64,000 bases of DNA. Origin: Rubrobacter marinus (GTDB lineage Bacteria; Actinomycetota; Rubrobacteria; Rubrobacterales; Rubrobacteraceae). Shown here in pieces: positions 44,193-53,391 of this stretch. Position 1 is the stretch's first letter. Every line of letters begins with the position of its first letter. A program made the translations under genes and the position numbers. The stretch covers positions 1,426,001 to 1,490,000 of the forward strand of contig NZ_CP045121.1 in the NCBI RefSeq assembly GCF_011492965.1, written 5' to 3'. A model generated the notes under the pieces. The model searched no databases. It had not been told where the DNA came from and saw only the letters and a list, made by a program, of their open reading frames with translations.

Positions 44193-45191
44193 ATGCTTGT
44201 GAGAGAAAGGAAAGCCAGGGCCCTCAGTGTAGGCCGCGAGGACGGTCGCTTTCGTACGTGGGGCGTGGGGCTGCTGCTGATGCTGGCATCCGCGTTGTTC
44301 CTCGCCTCGTGCGGCGGCGCGGGCGACGAGCCGGCGTCGGGCAGCGGAGAGGAGACGGTACCGGCGGGGGAGGAGGCCGAGTCCGCCGGGCAGGCGCGCG
44401 CGGCCAGCGTGGCCGACATCCTCGACAACCCGAGCGAGTTCTACGGCAACACGGCCACCGTAAGCGGCCTCGTGACCGAGGTCGTCGGCCCAAATGCCGT
44501 GGTCATCGGGGGCGGCGAGTTGGTCAACGAGGGGCTGCTCGTGGTGGGCGCCCAGCAGCTGGATCAGATCGTGGAGGGCGTCCCCGAGGGCGAGGCCTTC
44601 GAGATCCAGCAGCAGGACCTCGTGCAGGCCACCGGCAACGTGCGCGAGTTCAACCTGAACGAGGTGGAGCAGGAGGTCGGCTACGAGCTCGACCAGGGCG
44701 TCTTCGGGGAGTTCGAGGGTAGGCCTGCGGTCGTCGCGGACTCCTTCGTGCTGACCCCGCAGGCCGGCGGCACCACGATGATGCAGCAGGGCACGAACGT
44801 CGGCATCACGGAGATCGTGGACCAGCCGGCGGAGTTCTACGGCCAGAACCTGACGGTCAGCGGCGCGGTCGCCGAGGTCATCGACCCCAACACGTTCGTG
44901 ATCGTCAACGAGCAGACGGCCGAGCAGGAGGGCCTCTACGAGGCCGAGGCCGGCGCGCTCGGGGAGCAGGGCGTCCTGGTGTCGACGAGCAACGGCCCCA
45001 ACCTCACGGAGCAGCAGACCGTTCAGGTGACGGGGACGCTCGAGCAGTTCGACGCCGCCACGTTCGAGCAGGAGATGGGCGTCCAGTACGACGTGAACAA
45101 CGAGTTCGTCTCGGCCTTCGCGGACGGGCCCGCCATCATGGCGACCCAGGTCCAGCCGATGATGCAGGGCGGCGGCACGACGAGCCAGTAG
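44193..45191 (+). CDS. Lipoprotein with two copies of a duplicated acidic domain
   Basis: About 332 residues from ATG 44193 (a TTG at 44184 is possible). The lipobox ends LFLASC. Two ~130-residue repeats follow, each starting with a DNPSEFYGNTATVSGLVTEV type motif (second copy DQPAEFYGQNLTVSGAVAEV). Each continues with a strand carrying PNAVVIGGG / PNTFVIVNE, then a VQATGNVREF / VQVTGTLEQF strand. The fold may be an OB-like barrel. A single-domain relative is at 51313. Envelope protein of unknown function. Confidence 0.75.
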   Translation: MLVRERKARALSVGREDGRFRTWGVGLLLMLASALFLASCGGAGDEPASGSGEETVPAGEEAESAGQARAASVADILDNPSEFYGNTATVSGLVTEVVGPNAVVIGGGELVNEGLLVVGAQQLDQIVEGVPEGEAFEIQQQDLVQATGNVREFNLNEVEQEVGYELDQGVFGEFEGRPAVVADSFVLTPQAGGTTMMQQGTNVGITEIVDQPAEFYGQNLTVSGAVAEVIDPNTFVIVNEQTAEQEGLYEAEAGALGEQGVLVSTSNGPNLTEQQTVQVTGTLEQFDAATFEQEMGVQYDVNNEFVSAFADGPAIMATQVQPMMQGGGTTSQ

Positions 45192-45235
45192 GACGGCTCG
45201 CGGGCAAGCACCCGCCACTTGCGGGGCAGGCTCTA

Positions 45236-45264
45236 AAGGGGCGCCGGACGTACCGGCGCCCCTT
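45236..45264 (+). terminator. 12-bp stem, 5-nt loop terminator
   Basis: AAGGGGCGCCGG and complement around ACGTA, ~45 bp after the lipoprotein stop, with CTTCTC following. Confidence 0.75.
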
Positions 45265-45303
45265 CTCGCGAGCCGTCGCGACTCTTTCGAGAAAGGTGCC
45301 AGC

Positions 45304-45951
45304 ATGACTAAAGCGATGTTCTTCGATCTCGACGGTACGCTGACCGACACCCACGCGCTGCACATCGCGACCTGGCTGGAGGTCTTGAGGCCCTACGGCC
45401 TGGAGGTGGACATGAGCCTCTACAGGGAGAAGTTGCTCGGCCTGTCGAACGAGGAGGCAGTAAGGGAGCTTCTGCCCCACCTCGGCGACGGGGAGAGGTC
45501 GGAGCTTCTGGAGGCTGAGGCGAAAAGCTACCGGGGACGTGCCGACCAGGTAGGGCCGATTCTGGGCCTCGGCGCGCTGCTGAAGGAGGGGCGCCGGCAA
45601 GAGATGGGGATCGTGCTCGTAACCAACGCCCCCAGGGAGGACGCGCGCCGGTCGTTGGAGGCTTTAGGCCTCGACGAGGCCTTCGATCCGATGATCTTCG
45701 CCGAGGAGGTGGGCGCCGAGAAGCCGGACCCGACCCCCTACCGCGTCGCGTTGGAGAGGCTCGGGTTCCAGGCGGGGGAGACCTTGGCCTTCGAGGACTC
45801 GCCGAAGGGGGTGAAGTCCGCCGCGGAGGCGGGCATCCCGGTGGTGGGCCTCGTCTCCACGCACGCGCCGAACGAGCTCAGGGAAGCCGGGGCCGAGTTC
45901 GTCGTCGGGGACTTCGCGGACCCGGCAGTCTACGAGCGGCTAGGTCGCTGA
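45304..45951 (+). CDS. HAD-superfamily phosphatase (beta-phosphoglucomutase-like)
   Basis: 215 residues, ATG after GAAAGGTG. Motif I FFDLDGTLTDT, cap domain ~18-90, motif II LVTNAPR, motif III AEKPDPTPY, motif IV LAFEDSPKGVKSAAEAGIPV. Cytoplasmic phosphatase or mutase acting on small phosphorylated sugars or metabolites; the substrate is not readable. It lies in its own transcription unit after a terminator. Confidence 0.92.
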   Translation: MTKAMFFDLDGTLTDTHALHIATWLEVLRPYGLEVDMSLYREKLLGLSNEEAVRELLPHLGDGERSELLEAEAKSYRGRADQVGPILGLGALLKEGRRQEMGIVLVTNAPREDARRSLEALGLDEAFDPMIFAEEVGAEKPDPTPYRVALERLGFQAGETLAFEDSPKGVKSAAEAGIPVVGLVSTHAPNELREAGAEFVVGDFADPAVYERLGR

Positions 45952-46131
45952 TGCGCCTGCCCGCAAACTTCGCCCGGAGCCGTACCATGGGCCGCGCAGG
46001 CGGGAGGCGGGCGGAGGAGGGGACGATGAGGGAAGTGCGGAGTACGGTTGCGCCGACACGGACGGGACGCGTACGCCCCAGAGTTCCAGAGGCGGCGCGT
46101 TGCGGACCTGCGCGGGCGAGGTAGCGTTTTC

Positions 46132-46542
46132 GTGAGCGAACAGATTTCGAGGGCGCAGAAGGCGACGGTGTGGGGCCTGGCCCTCTTGGGGGCTGCCGCC
46201 GCCGTTGTGAGCATCGTCTTCGGCTTCTACCAGCGGTTCTTCTGGTTCGACGAGGCGTTGCACGCCTACAACTTCTTTGCCCTCACGCTGCTCTTGGCGG
46301 TCTACGCCTATGGGGCGGTGCTCGCGGGGGCGCGGACGCACGGGTACCTGCTGGTGCTCTTTATAACCGTGTTCGGCCTGGGGCTGGGGGCGCTGTGGGA
46401 GATCGCGGAGTTCGGTTACGACCACTTTATCGCCAGACCCAACGTCATCCTGCCCAAGCTCGACACGATAGTCGACATGATCTTGGACACAGCGGGCGCC
46501 CTGGTGGCGGGGATCACGTGCCTGAAGATGCTGAGGAGGTAG
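46132..46542 (+). CDS. Four-helix membrane protein (DUF2238-like)
   Basis: 136 residues from GTG 46132. Helices VWGLALLGAAAAVVSIVFGF, FALTLLLAVYAYGAVLAG, YLLVLFITVFGLGLGALWEI and TIVDMILDTAGALVAGI. Conserved-looking polar residues lie in RFFWFDEALHAYNFF and WEIAEFGYDHF, as in DUF2238 proteins. Sits just ahead of cardiolipin synthase; function unknown. Confidence 0.7.
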   Translation: MSEQISRAQKATVWGLALLGAAAAVVSIVFGFYQRFFWFDEALHAYNFFALTLLLAVYAYGAVLAGARTHGYLLVLFITVFGLGLGALWEIAEFGYDHFIARPNVILPKLDTIVDMILDTAGALVAGITCLKMLRR

Positions 46543-46613
46543 GTTCGCCGCGAACGCGGCGTCCCACCGGCGGGCCCTTGCTGCCCCCGTACGACGAATG
46601 AGGAGTGGACCTG

Positions 46614-47847
46614 TTGACGAGGACGATGCTCAAGGCCCTGCTCTCCGCGTTAGCCGCCTTGCTCGCGGCGGAGGCCGCGCTCGTGGGGGCGGTGGAGGCG
46701 ACGGCCGCGCTTCGGCGTCGGGTACGCCGGCCGCCCCCGGAGGGGTTCCCGTGGGAGGAGCAGCCGGAGGTGGAGCTGGAATCGGGGGGCGGGCTGAAGC
46801 TCTACCCCGAGTACGAGCGGCTCTACGAGGACATGATCCGGGAGATCGAGGGCGCGGAGCGCAGGATCTTCATCGAGACGTTCATCTGGCAGGACGACGG
46901 CTGGGGCGCCGCTTCCTGGACGCGCTCGCGAAGAAGGCTCGCGAGGGGGTCGAGGTGTACGCGGTGTTCGACGAGGCCGCCAACCTCGGCCAGCCCGCCG
47001 CTTTCAGGCGCTTCCCCGGGAGATCGAGCTGCTGCGCTTCCGCCGGGTGAGGGGGACGAAGGACGCGCTCAACCCGCGCAGCGCCCACCGAGACCACCGC
47101 AAGATCCTGACCGTCGACGGGAGGGTGGCCTTCGTCGGCGGCTGGAACATCGGCGTCCTGTATACGAGCTGGCGCGGGACGCACCTGCGCGTGCGCGGGG
47201 AGGAGGTCCACGAGATGGAGCGGGCCTTCACCGACTTCTGGAACACGTACCGCCGGGACGGCCTGCCGAAGCTGCCGCCGGTGCGCGCCCGATCGTGGGA
47301 CCCTACGCTCGCCTTCCACGTCAACGACCCCTACTCCCACACCTTCCCCATCCGCGACGAGTACCTGAGGGCCATCGACCGAGCCGACGAGCGTCTCTAC
47401 ATGACCACGGCCTACTTCACCCCGGGGCCCGCGTTCAGGACCGCGCTCGTCAAGGCCGCTGAGCGCGGCGTCGAAGTCGAGATCCTGATCCCGGAGAGGT
47501 CCAACCACGCCCTCGTGGACTGGATCGCCAGAAGCTACATGGGCGAGCTCCTGAGTGCGAGGGTCCGTATCTTCGAGTTCAAGGACTTCATGCTCCACGC
47601 GAAGACCGCGACCGTCGACGGGGTATGGTCCACGGTCGGCTCCTCCAACGTCGACACCTTGAGCTTCTTCGGCCTGCACGAGAGCAACCTGGAGGTTTAC
47701 AGCGAGCGTCTGGCCGCCCGGATGGAGCGGATGTTCGAGCTGGACAAGACGAACGCCGAAGAGCTCACGCTCGAGAAGTGGAAGGACCGCCCAGCCTACG
47801 ACAAAGCCCTGCAGTGGGGCATCGCGCCCCTCAGGATACTGGGCTGA
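46614..47847 (+). CDS. Cardiolipin synthase (phospholipase D superfamily), two frameshifts
   Basis: About 411 residues from TTG 46614. An N-terminal helix (KALLSALAALLAAEAALVGA) precedes the first PLD half. The frame breaks at GGGG 46903-46906 and at GGG 47018-47020. One extra G at each place gives a continuous DDGWGRRFLDALAKKAREGV and FPGEIELLRFRRVRG. Two HKD motifs are intact: HRDHRKILTVDG, and MLHAKTATVDG in the second half. The enzyme joins phosphatidylglycerol-type lipids into cardiolipin at the membrane. Confidence 0.88.
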
Positions 47848-47953
47848 TCGCGTCAGCTCCACGAGCGCGTAGGGCTTCCTCGACCCTCGCCTCGCTCCCC
47901 GGCGTGCTGGGGTCGCGCGGCTTCCCGGCGTCGCCCGCCGTTCGGGCGCCGGT

Positions 47954-48748
47954 TTGACGCCCCGAATCCAAACGGGTGCCTCCCGAGGGCGGCCGGCGAA
48001 GGCCCGGCGCTACTGGGAGGTGGACTTCGCCCGGGGGCTGGCGATGGTCGCGGTGATCTTCTACCACCTCGTCTACGACCTCGACGTCCTCGGGGGCTTC
48101 CCGATCGAGTCTACCTCGGGCTTCTGGGGAACCTTCGCGGATGCGAGCGCCTTCGCTTTCGTGTTCCTGGCGGGTCTCTCGCTCTCTTTGAGCTCCGCGA
48201 GGGCCGGCCGAGCGGGCGAGGATCGCGGCCCGTTCGGCAAGTACCTGCGGCGAGGGTCGAGGATTTTCTCCTACGGCCTGCTCGTTACCGTGGTGTTCTG
48301 GGTATTCGACCTCGGGGTGGTCGTCTTCGGCATCCTGCACCTCATCGGGGCCTCGATCGTGCTCGCCTACCCGTTCTTGCGGCTGAGGCTCGCGAACCTC
48401 CTCGCTGGCGTCGCCCTCGTGGCGGTTGGGGTCTACCTACGGGCGAAAGGCGTGGACGCCGCCGGTACCCTGGGCATCCTGCTCGCGCCTTTGGGCGTCG
48501 ACCCGGAGGGCTTTTACATGCCGGACTACCGGCCCCTCCTGCCCTGGTTCGGCGTCGTGCTGCTCGGCCTCTTCTTCGGCAACGTCGCATACCGGCAGCG
48601 CGGGGCGGACGCGGAGAGCTCGGACGCGCCTCTCTTTGCTGCCCCGCTCGCCTTCCTGGGGAGGCACACCCTCCTCGTCTACCTTATACACCAGCCTATT
48701 TTGATAGCCGTGCTACGGGTCACGGGGGCGATCGAGCTCGGCTTTTAG
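47954..48748 (+). CDS. DUF1624/HGSNAT-like multi-pass membrane protein
   Basis: 264 residues, start uncertain (TTG 47954). The family hallmark YWEVDFARGLAMVAVIFYHL is at residue ~20. About seven helices follow, with GILHLIGASIVLAYPFLRLR, DYRPLLPWFGVVLLGLFFGN and LVYLIHQPILIAVLRV near the end. Members resemble heparan-alpha-glucosaminide acetyltransferase and are thought to transfer acyl groups across membranes. Substrate unknown. Confidence 0.82.
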   Translation: MTPRIQTGASRGRPAKARRYWEVDFARGLAMVAVIFYHLVYDLDVLGGFPIESTSGFWGTFADASAFAFVFLAGLSLSLSSARAGRAGEDRGPFGKYLRRGSRIFSYGLLVTVVFWVFDLGVVVFGILHLIGASIVLAYPFLRLRLANLLAGVALVAVGVYLRAKGVDAAGTLGILLAPLGVDPEGFYMPDYRPLLPWFGVVLLGLFFGNVAYRQRGADAESSDAPLFAAPLAFLGRHTLLVYLIHQPILIAVLRVTGAIELGF

Positions 48749-48790
48749 CCAAATTTCCGGGCGCCCGCCGATACTAACTCCTTAGTTTCT

Positions 48791-48842
48791 CTTACCGGTT
48801 TGCTAACCGGATCTTTCCAGTCCCTTAACATACTTGGCTTAC
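48791..48842 (+). promoter_or_regulatory. Array of CTTAC/CTAAC/CTTAAC boxes at 10-13-bp steps
   Basis: Five cores spaced 12, 10, 12 and 13 bp, about 280 bp before the oxidoreductase. The rest of 48749-49122 shows no supported gene. Confidence 0.4.
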
Positions 48843-49122
48843 TTTATGGGAACCGTCCGCGCCTTCGGGCCTTCGCCCGTAGCGTGCGGGAGGGGCACGG
48901 CCATGAGAGGTCGCGCCCTGGCCGAGATCGAGAACTGACGCTTTCGAGTTCTACCGCGGCGAGGAGACTCTGGATCGAACGGACGAAGACACGCGACGCG
49001 AGGTCGCCCGCTCACCGTCGTGATGGAGCAGGCACCAGAGCTAAGAGTGCAACGTGTAGGGGTGAGAGAGACCGCCATCTTGGGCGCGGTTCTAGCGCCA
49101 GATACGGAGAAGGGAGCAAGGC

Positions 49123-50781
49123 TTGAGACCAGGATACAGAGCGCCGTTGGCAGGGGGCGCTGGCATGGCGTTGGCCCTCGGCCTCGCGGAGTTGGTGCAC
49201 GGCGTATACGCGCTCGTGCCTTCTGTGCCGGTCGCGATCTCCCAGCGCATCATCGAGCTGACGCCCGGCGCCCTGGCGACGGCGGGGATCGGCGCCCTGG
49301 GCAAGGCGGCGGCCCCGGTCCTGATCGCCGTCGTCGTGGTCTCGGCGCTGCTGTCGGGCGCCGGCCTCGCCGCCCTCGCCCGGCGTTCCCGGCTCGCGGC
49401 CCTCGCGGGCGTGGCGGTGCTCGCGGCCGCGGCCCTCTTCGCGGCGTTTATGGAGCCGTTTATCGCGCCCGTCGCCACGGTCCTCACCGTACTCGGCTCT
49501 TTGGGCGCAGGCACGCTCGTCTCGGGCCTCCTGCTCCGCTCCTCCGGCGTACCCGGCGGTGAGGGCGCCGGGCCGGAGGATGCAAGCGAAGAGGCGTCCG
49601 CCGAGCGCCGCGAGCCCGAGCCCTTCTCCGGCAGGTACCGCGAGGCGCACTCCGAACGCGGCGTGGCGGTGAATCGGCGCGGGTTTCTGGCGTTGGCCGG
49701 CGGGGCTGCGGCGGTGGGGGCCGCGGCCGCCGGTACCGGGCGGTTTCTCACCGGCGAGGAGGACGCGGAGGTCACGGGCGCGAGGCCGCTGGAGAGCACG
49801 CAGAGGGGTGGGCCTGGCCAAGCCGTACCGCAGGTCCGAACCAGCGTGCCGCCCCCTCCCCCGGAGGCCTCCATCGAGGTGCCCGGCATGCCGCCCTTGA
49901 TCACGCCGGCCGAGGACTTCTACGTCATCGACACCGCCCTCTCCTCGCCGCGCATAAACCGCGAGCGCTGGACGCTCAACGTAAGGGGCGCGGTCGAGAA
50001 CCCCGTGGAGTTCTCGTACAACGACCTCATGTCCCTGCCGGTGATCGAGGCGTATATAACGCTGGCTTGCGTCTCCAACGAGGTCGGCGGCGGCTTGGTT
50101 TCCAACGCGAAGTGGACCGGGGTGCCCCTCTCGGAGGTGCTAAGGGAGGCCGGCGTGGCCCCGGACAGACTAAACCGGGCCAACGAGCAGCTCGTCGGTC
50201 GCAGCGTGGACGGGTGGACGAACGGTTTCAGGACGCGTACGGCCTTCGAGCGCGAGGAGGCGCTCGTTGCGTTCGCGATGAACGACGACGAGTTGCCCCT
50301 CAAGCACGGCTATCCGGTCCGCCTCGTCGTCCCCGGCCTCTACGGCTACGTCTCGGCGACGAAGTGGCTCACCGAGATCGAGCTGACGGACCGGGGCTAC
50401 GACGCGTACTGGATCCAACGCGGCTGGTCGAAGCAGGGCCCCGTCAAGACCCAGAGCCGCATCGACACCGTCGAGCCCGGCGCCACGGTGCAGGCCGGAC
50501 GAGTCCCCATAGGGGGGGTCGCCTGGGCCCCCACGCGTGGCATCGAGCGCGTCGAGGTATCCACGGACGGCGGAGAGACCTGGAACGATGCCCGCCTCGC
50601 CGCCCAGCTCGACGTCGACGCTTGGCGCCAGTACGTCTACGAGTGGGAGGCCGAGCCCGGAGAGTACGTCCTGAAGGTACGCGCCACGGACGGCGAGGGC
50701 GAGACTCAGACCGCGGAGGAGGCCGCGCCTATACCCTCGGGGGCCACCGGATACCACACCATCGAGGCGACCGTCGTTTGA
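49123..50781 (+). CDS. Membrane-anchored sulfite-oxidase-family molybdopterin protein
   Basis: 552 residues from TTG 49123 after GGGAGC. Four N-terminal helices (~10-150) precede a Tat-like RRGFLALAGGAAAVG stretch in the middle (~185), then the molybdopterin domain. It has DFYVIDTALSSPRINRERWT, the cofactor-ligand Cys in YITLACVSNEVGG, PLKHGYPVRLVVPGLYGYVS and KWLTEIELTDRGYDAYWIQ. The C-terminal dimerisation domain follows (TVQAGRVPIGGVAWAP, VEVSTDGGETW). Oxidises or reduces sulfur or similar small compounds outside the membrane. The preceding 4-helix anchor is a known but less common architecture. Confidence 0.9.
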   Translation: MRPGYRAPLAGGAGMALALGLAELVHGVYALVPSVPVAISQRIIELTPGALATAGIGALGKAAAPVLIAVVVVSALLSGAGLAALARRSRLAALAGVAVLAAAALFAAFMEPFIAPVATVLTVLGSLGAGTLVSGLLLRSSGVPGGEGAGPEDASEEASAERREPEPFSGRYREAHSERGVAVNRRGFLALAGGAAAVGAAAAGTGRFLTGEEDAEVTGARPLESTQRGGPGQAVPQVRTSVPPPPPEASIEVPGMPPLITPAEDFYVIDTALSSPRINRERWTLNVRGAVENPVEFSYNDLMSLPVIEAYITLACVSNEVGGGLVSNAKWTGVPLSEVLREAGVAPDRLNRANEQLVGRSVDGWTNGFRTRTAFEREEALVAFAMNDDELPLKHGYPVRLVVPGLYGYVSATKWLTEIELTDRGYDAYWIQRGWSKQGPVKTQSRIDTVEPGATVQAGRVPIGGVAWAPTRGIERVEVSTDGGETWNDARLAAQLDVDAWRQYVYEWEAEPGEYVLKVRATDGEGETQTAEEAAPIPSGATGYHTIEATVV

Positions 50782-51312
50782 GTACGTCTCCCGAGGGTGC
50801 ATTCCCCCTCCTCTCCCACGCGAGGTCGCTTTGCCCCACCCGGCAGAGGCCAGAGACGACGGGACGGACTTTCCGTACGCCTTCTGAGATCGATGGTGAC
50901 GAGGCGACCCCAGGTTCGGCGCCTCGCATCCGGGACCGGAGCATGCGTCCATGACGCAGAACCGCTACCCGAAGGGCCGGCGGGACGGCCTCCGGGAAGT
51001 TCGTGGCGTCGTCGGGCTGGAACGCTCTTCGGACTCCCACAACGACGCTCGTCGTAGTGTTCGTTCTGCTCGTGCCCGACCGGAGCATCTTCGCGGGCCT
51101 GCCGGAACGACCGTTTTGCGCCCTTCTCGTCGCTTCGGGTCGAGGCGAGCCGACTTTGTTCTCGCGTACGTTTCGATCAAGGTGGGCGGGGCGGAACGGT
51201 TTCCACCCGGGGGAATGCTGGGGGGATGGAAGCGTGTGCTGTGTCGCGCCCGCGCGGCTCCCATCGTCCCTCGCTCGGTGTCGTGCGGTACTAGTGCTCG
51301 AGGAGGAAGGAT
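50782..51312. other. Gene-free stretch
   Basis: 530 bp with no credible frame, SD or hairpin that I can support. Confidence 0.5.
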
Positions 51313-51837
51313 ATGAAGAGAGAAGTAACGGACGAATGCGCTGTCCGCGGCGGCCGTTCCGGCCGAAGGGCGTTCTGGAGGCTCCGGTTGGCGACCCTGC
51401 CGGTCTTACTGCTGGCGGCGCAGGTCCTCGTCGCCTGTGGTAGCGGCGAAGAGCCGGCGCCCGAGGCCGCGAACATGCCCGTGGAGGACCCGAGCGAGTA
51501 CTACGGGACGATGAGGGCCTTCGGCGGCGAGGTCGGCGCGGTCCTGGGCCCCGACGCGTTCGTGATGGTCGAGGAGGCCGACCGGGCGGAGGGACGCTAC
51601 CCCGAAGGCGTGCTGGTCGTGAACGACACCGGCAGGCCCCTGGAGTCCGAGCTCGCGGTAAGCCAGCCCGTCTCGGCCTACGGCGGGGTGGAGCAGCTCC
51701 AGCCCGGGGAGGCGGAAGAGGAGACGGGGCTCCAGTTGGACCAGGAGGCGCTCGAGCAGTACGAGGGCGGGCCCTGGATGAGCGCGACGTCGGTCGACGT
51801 CCCCGAAGAGAATCAGCAAGAACAAACCACCCGCTGA
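51313..51837 (+). CDS. Single-domain lipoprotein, relative of the 44193 protein
   Basis: 174 residues, ATG after GAGGAAGGA. Lipobox LAAQVLVAC after a long basic leader (TAT-like RRAF). One acidic domain begins VEDPSEYYGTMRAFGGEVGA, matching the D-P-S-E-F-Y-G repeat of the two-domain lipoprotein at 44193, and continues with VLGPDAFVMVEEA and VSAYGGVEQL. Envelope protein, function unknown. Confidence 0.72.
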   Translation: MKREVTDECAVRGGRSGRRAFWRLRLATLPVLLLAAQVLVACGSGEEPAPEAANMPVEDPSEYYGTMRAFGGEVGAVLGPDAFVMVEEADRAEGRYPEGVLVVNDTGRPLESELAVSQPVSAYGGVEQLQPGEAEEETGLQLDQEALEQYEGGPWMSATSVDVPEENQQEQTTR

Positions 51838-51980
51838 GCCCCTTGCTCATCTGGCGCCCCACGCCCGGCGGCCTCCAGGGGATCTGCCGCCGCAGTACGT
51901 GAGACGCGGGGACGAGGGACGGTAGGCGCGACGCTGCGGGGAGCCGAGCAGGTGCAGGCTCCGATGATGTAGGCTGGAGG

Positions 51981-53258
51981 TTGCGACGGTTGTTGATCTG
52001 GGTGCCCGAGGGGGCCGGCGCGAAGGTAAGGGAGGTCGCCCACGGTCACGGCGCCGACGAGACGGTCTCCTTCGCGGGCCAGAGCAGCAACGGACCGGTG
52101 GACCTCACCCTTCTCCACGTCCCGAACCGCCGGCTCGGCGCCCTCCTAGACGCGCTGAACTCCGTAGACGGGCTGCACGTCTCGATGTTCCCGCACGGGG
52201 TGCTGAACCTGAAGCCCCCGCCCGAGGAGGTGCCGCGGCAGGTCCGCGACGTGACCCTGCGCAGCCCTCTGGAGATCTTTCTGGGCGGCTTGCAGAGCGT
52301 GGGCTCCTGGCGCGGCTTCTTGGGCTACGCCGTGGCCAGCGGCCTCGTGGTCTGGATCGGGTTGTACACGAACACCGTCTACCTCCTCGTCGCGGCGATG
52401 CTCATCGCCCCCTTCGCCGGTCCCGCGATGAACGCCGCCGTCGCCACCGCACGGGGGGATCTCGACCTGCTCGGTCGTACCCTGCTCCGCTACGGGGCAG
52501 GCCTCGCCGTCGCCGTCGCCACGGCCGGTCTCATGTCGCTCGTCCTCGGCCAGCGCCTCTCCACCACCCTGATGGAACAGACCGCCTCCATCTCCACGAC
52601 GGCCGTCGTCCTGCCGCTCGTCGCCGGGGCCGCGGGGCCATAAGCCAGGCCCAGTCCGAGAGGAGCAGTCTGGTTTCGGGGCGGCCATCGGGATGCTGGT
52701 CGCTGCGGCCCTCGCCCCGCCCGCGGGCTCGTCGGGATGGCCGCGGTCCTCGGGAGTGGGCCATGGCCAAGGCGGGGCTCTTTCTGCTCGGCCTCCAGCT
52801 TGCGGGCGTAAACCTGTCGGGGCGCTGGTCTTCCGGCTGGTCGGCCTGGGCCCGGAAGGGTCCCGTTACTCTCGCGGACGAGGTTGGGTGCAGGTGGCGT
52901 TGTCTGCGGCGACCCTGCTCGCTCTCGGGGGTTCCTGGCCTGGCAGTTCGGCGACCCGCCCGAGTTGCAGCGGGCGAGCCTGGCCCGGGAGGCGGAGGTC
53001 GTCGTGCAGAGGGCCGTCGGGACCGGCGGTCCCGTCCGGGTCGTCGAGACGGACGCGAGGTTCGTTAGGGCCGACGTCCCGAACGAGAACACGCTCTTGG
53101 TCTCGACTTACGTCGAGCAGGAGGAGACGACCCCCGGGGCGGCTTCTTCGGCGGATTCCACGGAGCGGGCTTTGCAGGAGCGGATAGGCCGGGAGCTACG
53201 CCGGGAGATCTCCGAGGCTACTCCCCTGGTCGACGTGACGGTCCTGGGCCAGAGTTGA
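51981..53258 (+). CDS. DUF389-family membrane protein, six apparent single-G losses
   Basis: The frame starts at TTG 51981 (LLIWVPEGAGAKVREVAHGH) and reads to a premature TAA at 52641. One additional G at each of 52634, 52678, 52725, 52752, 52819 and 52927 makes a single frame of ~427 residues to 53258. The junctions are smooth, for example LVAGAAGAISQAQSERSSLV and ALAPPAGLVGMAAVLGEWAM. The DUF389 core helices LVAAMLIAPFAGPAMNAAVA, LLGRTLLRYGAGLAVAVATA and the soluble tail are all present. Probable membrane transporter-like protein of unknown substrate. Confidence 0.75.
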
Positions 53259-53391
53259 GGAAGTTTTGTGCATTGCTTCGGGAGGAGGACTTCGTGCGTG
53301 AGGGCGGGGAGGATGGGCTGATGGTCCGCGAAGGAGGATGGGCGGCGGGCGACCTCCGCTGCGACCTCGCGTCAGGAGGTGCAGGAGGGCC

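Noticed and set aside
44142-45365. A 407-residue minus-strand frame
   Set aside because: Antisense to the two-domain lipoprotein; no domain or SD of its own.
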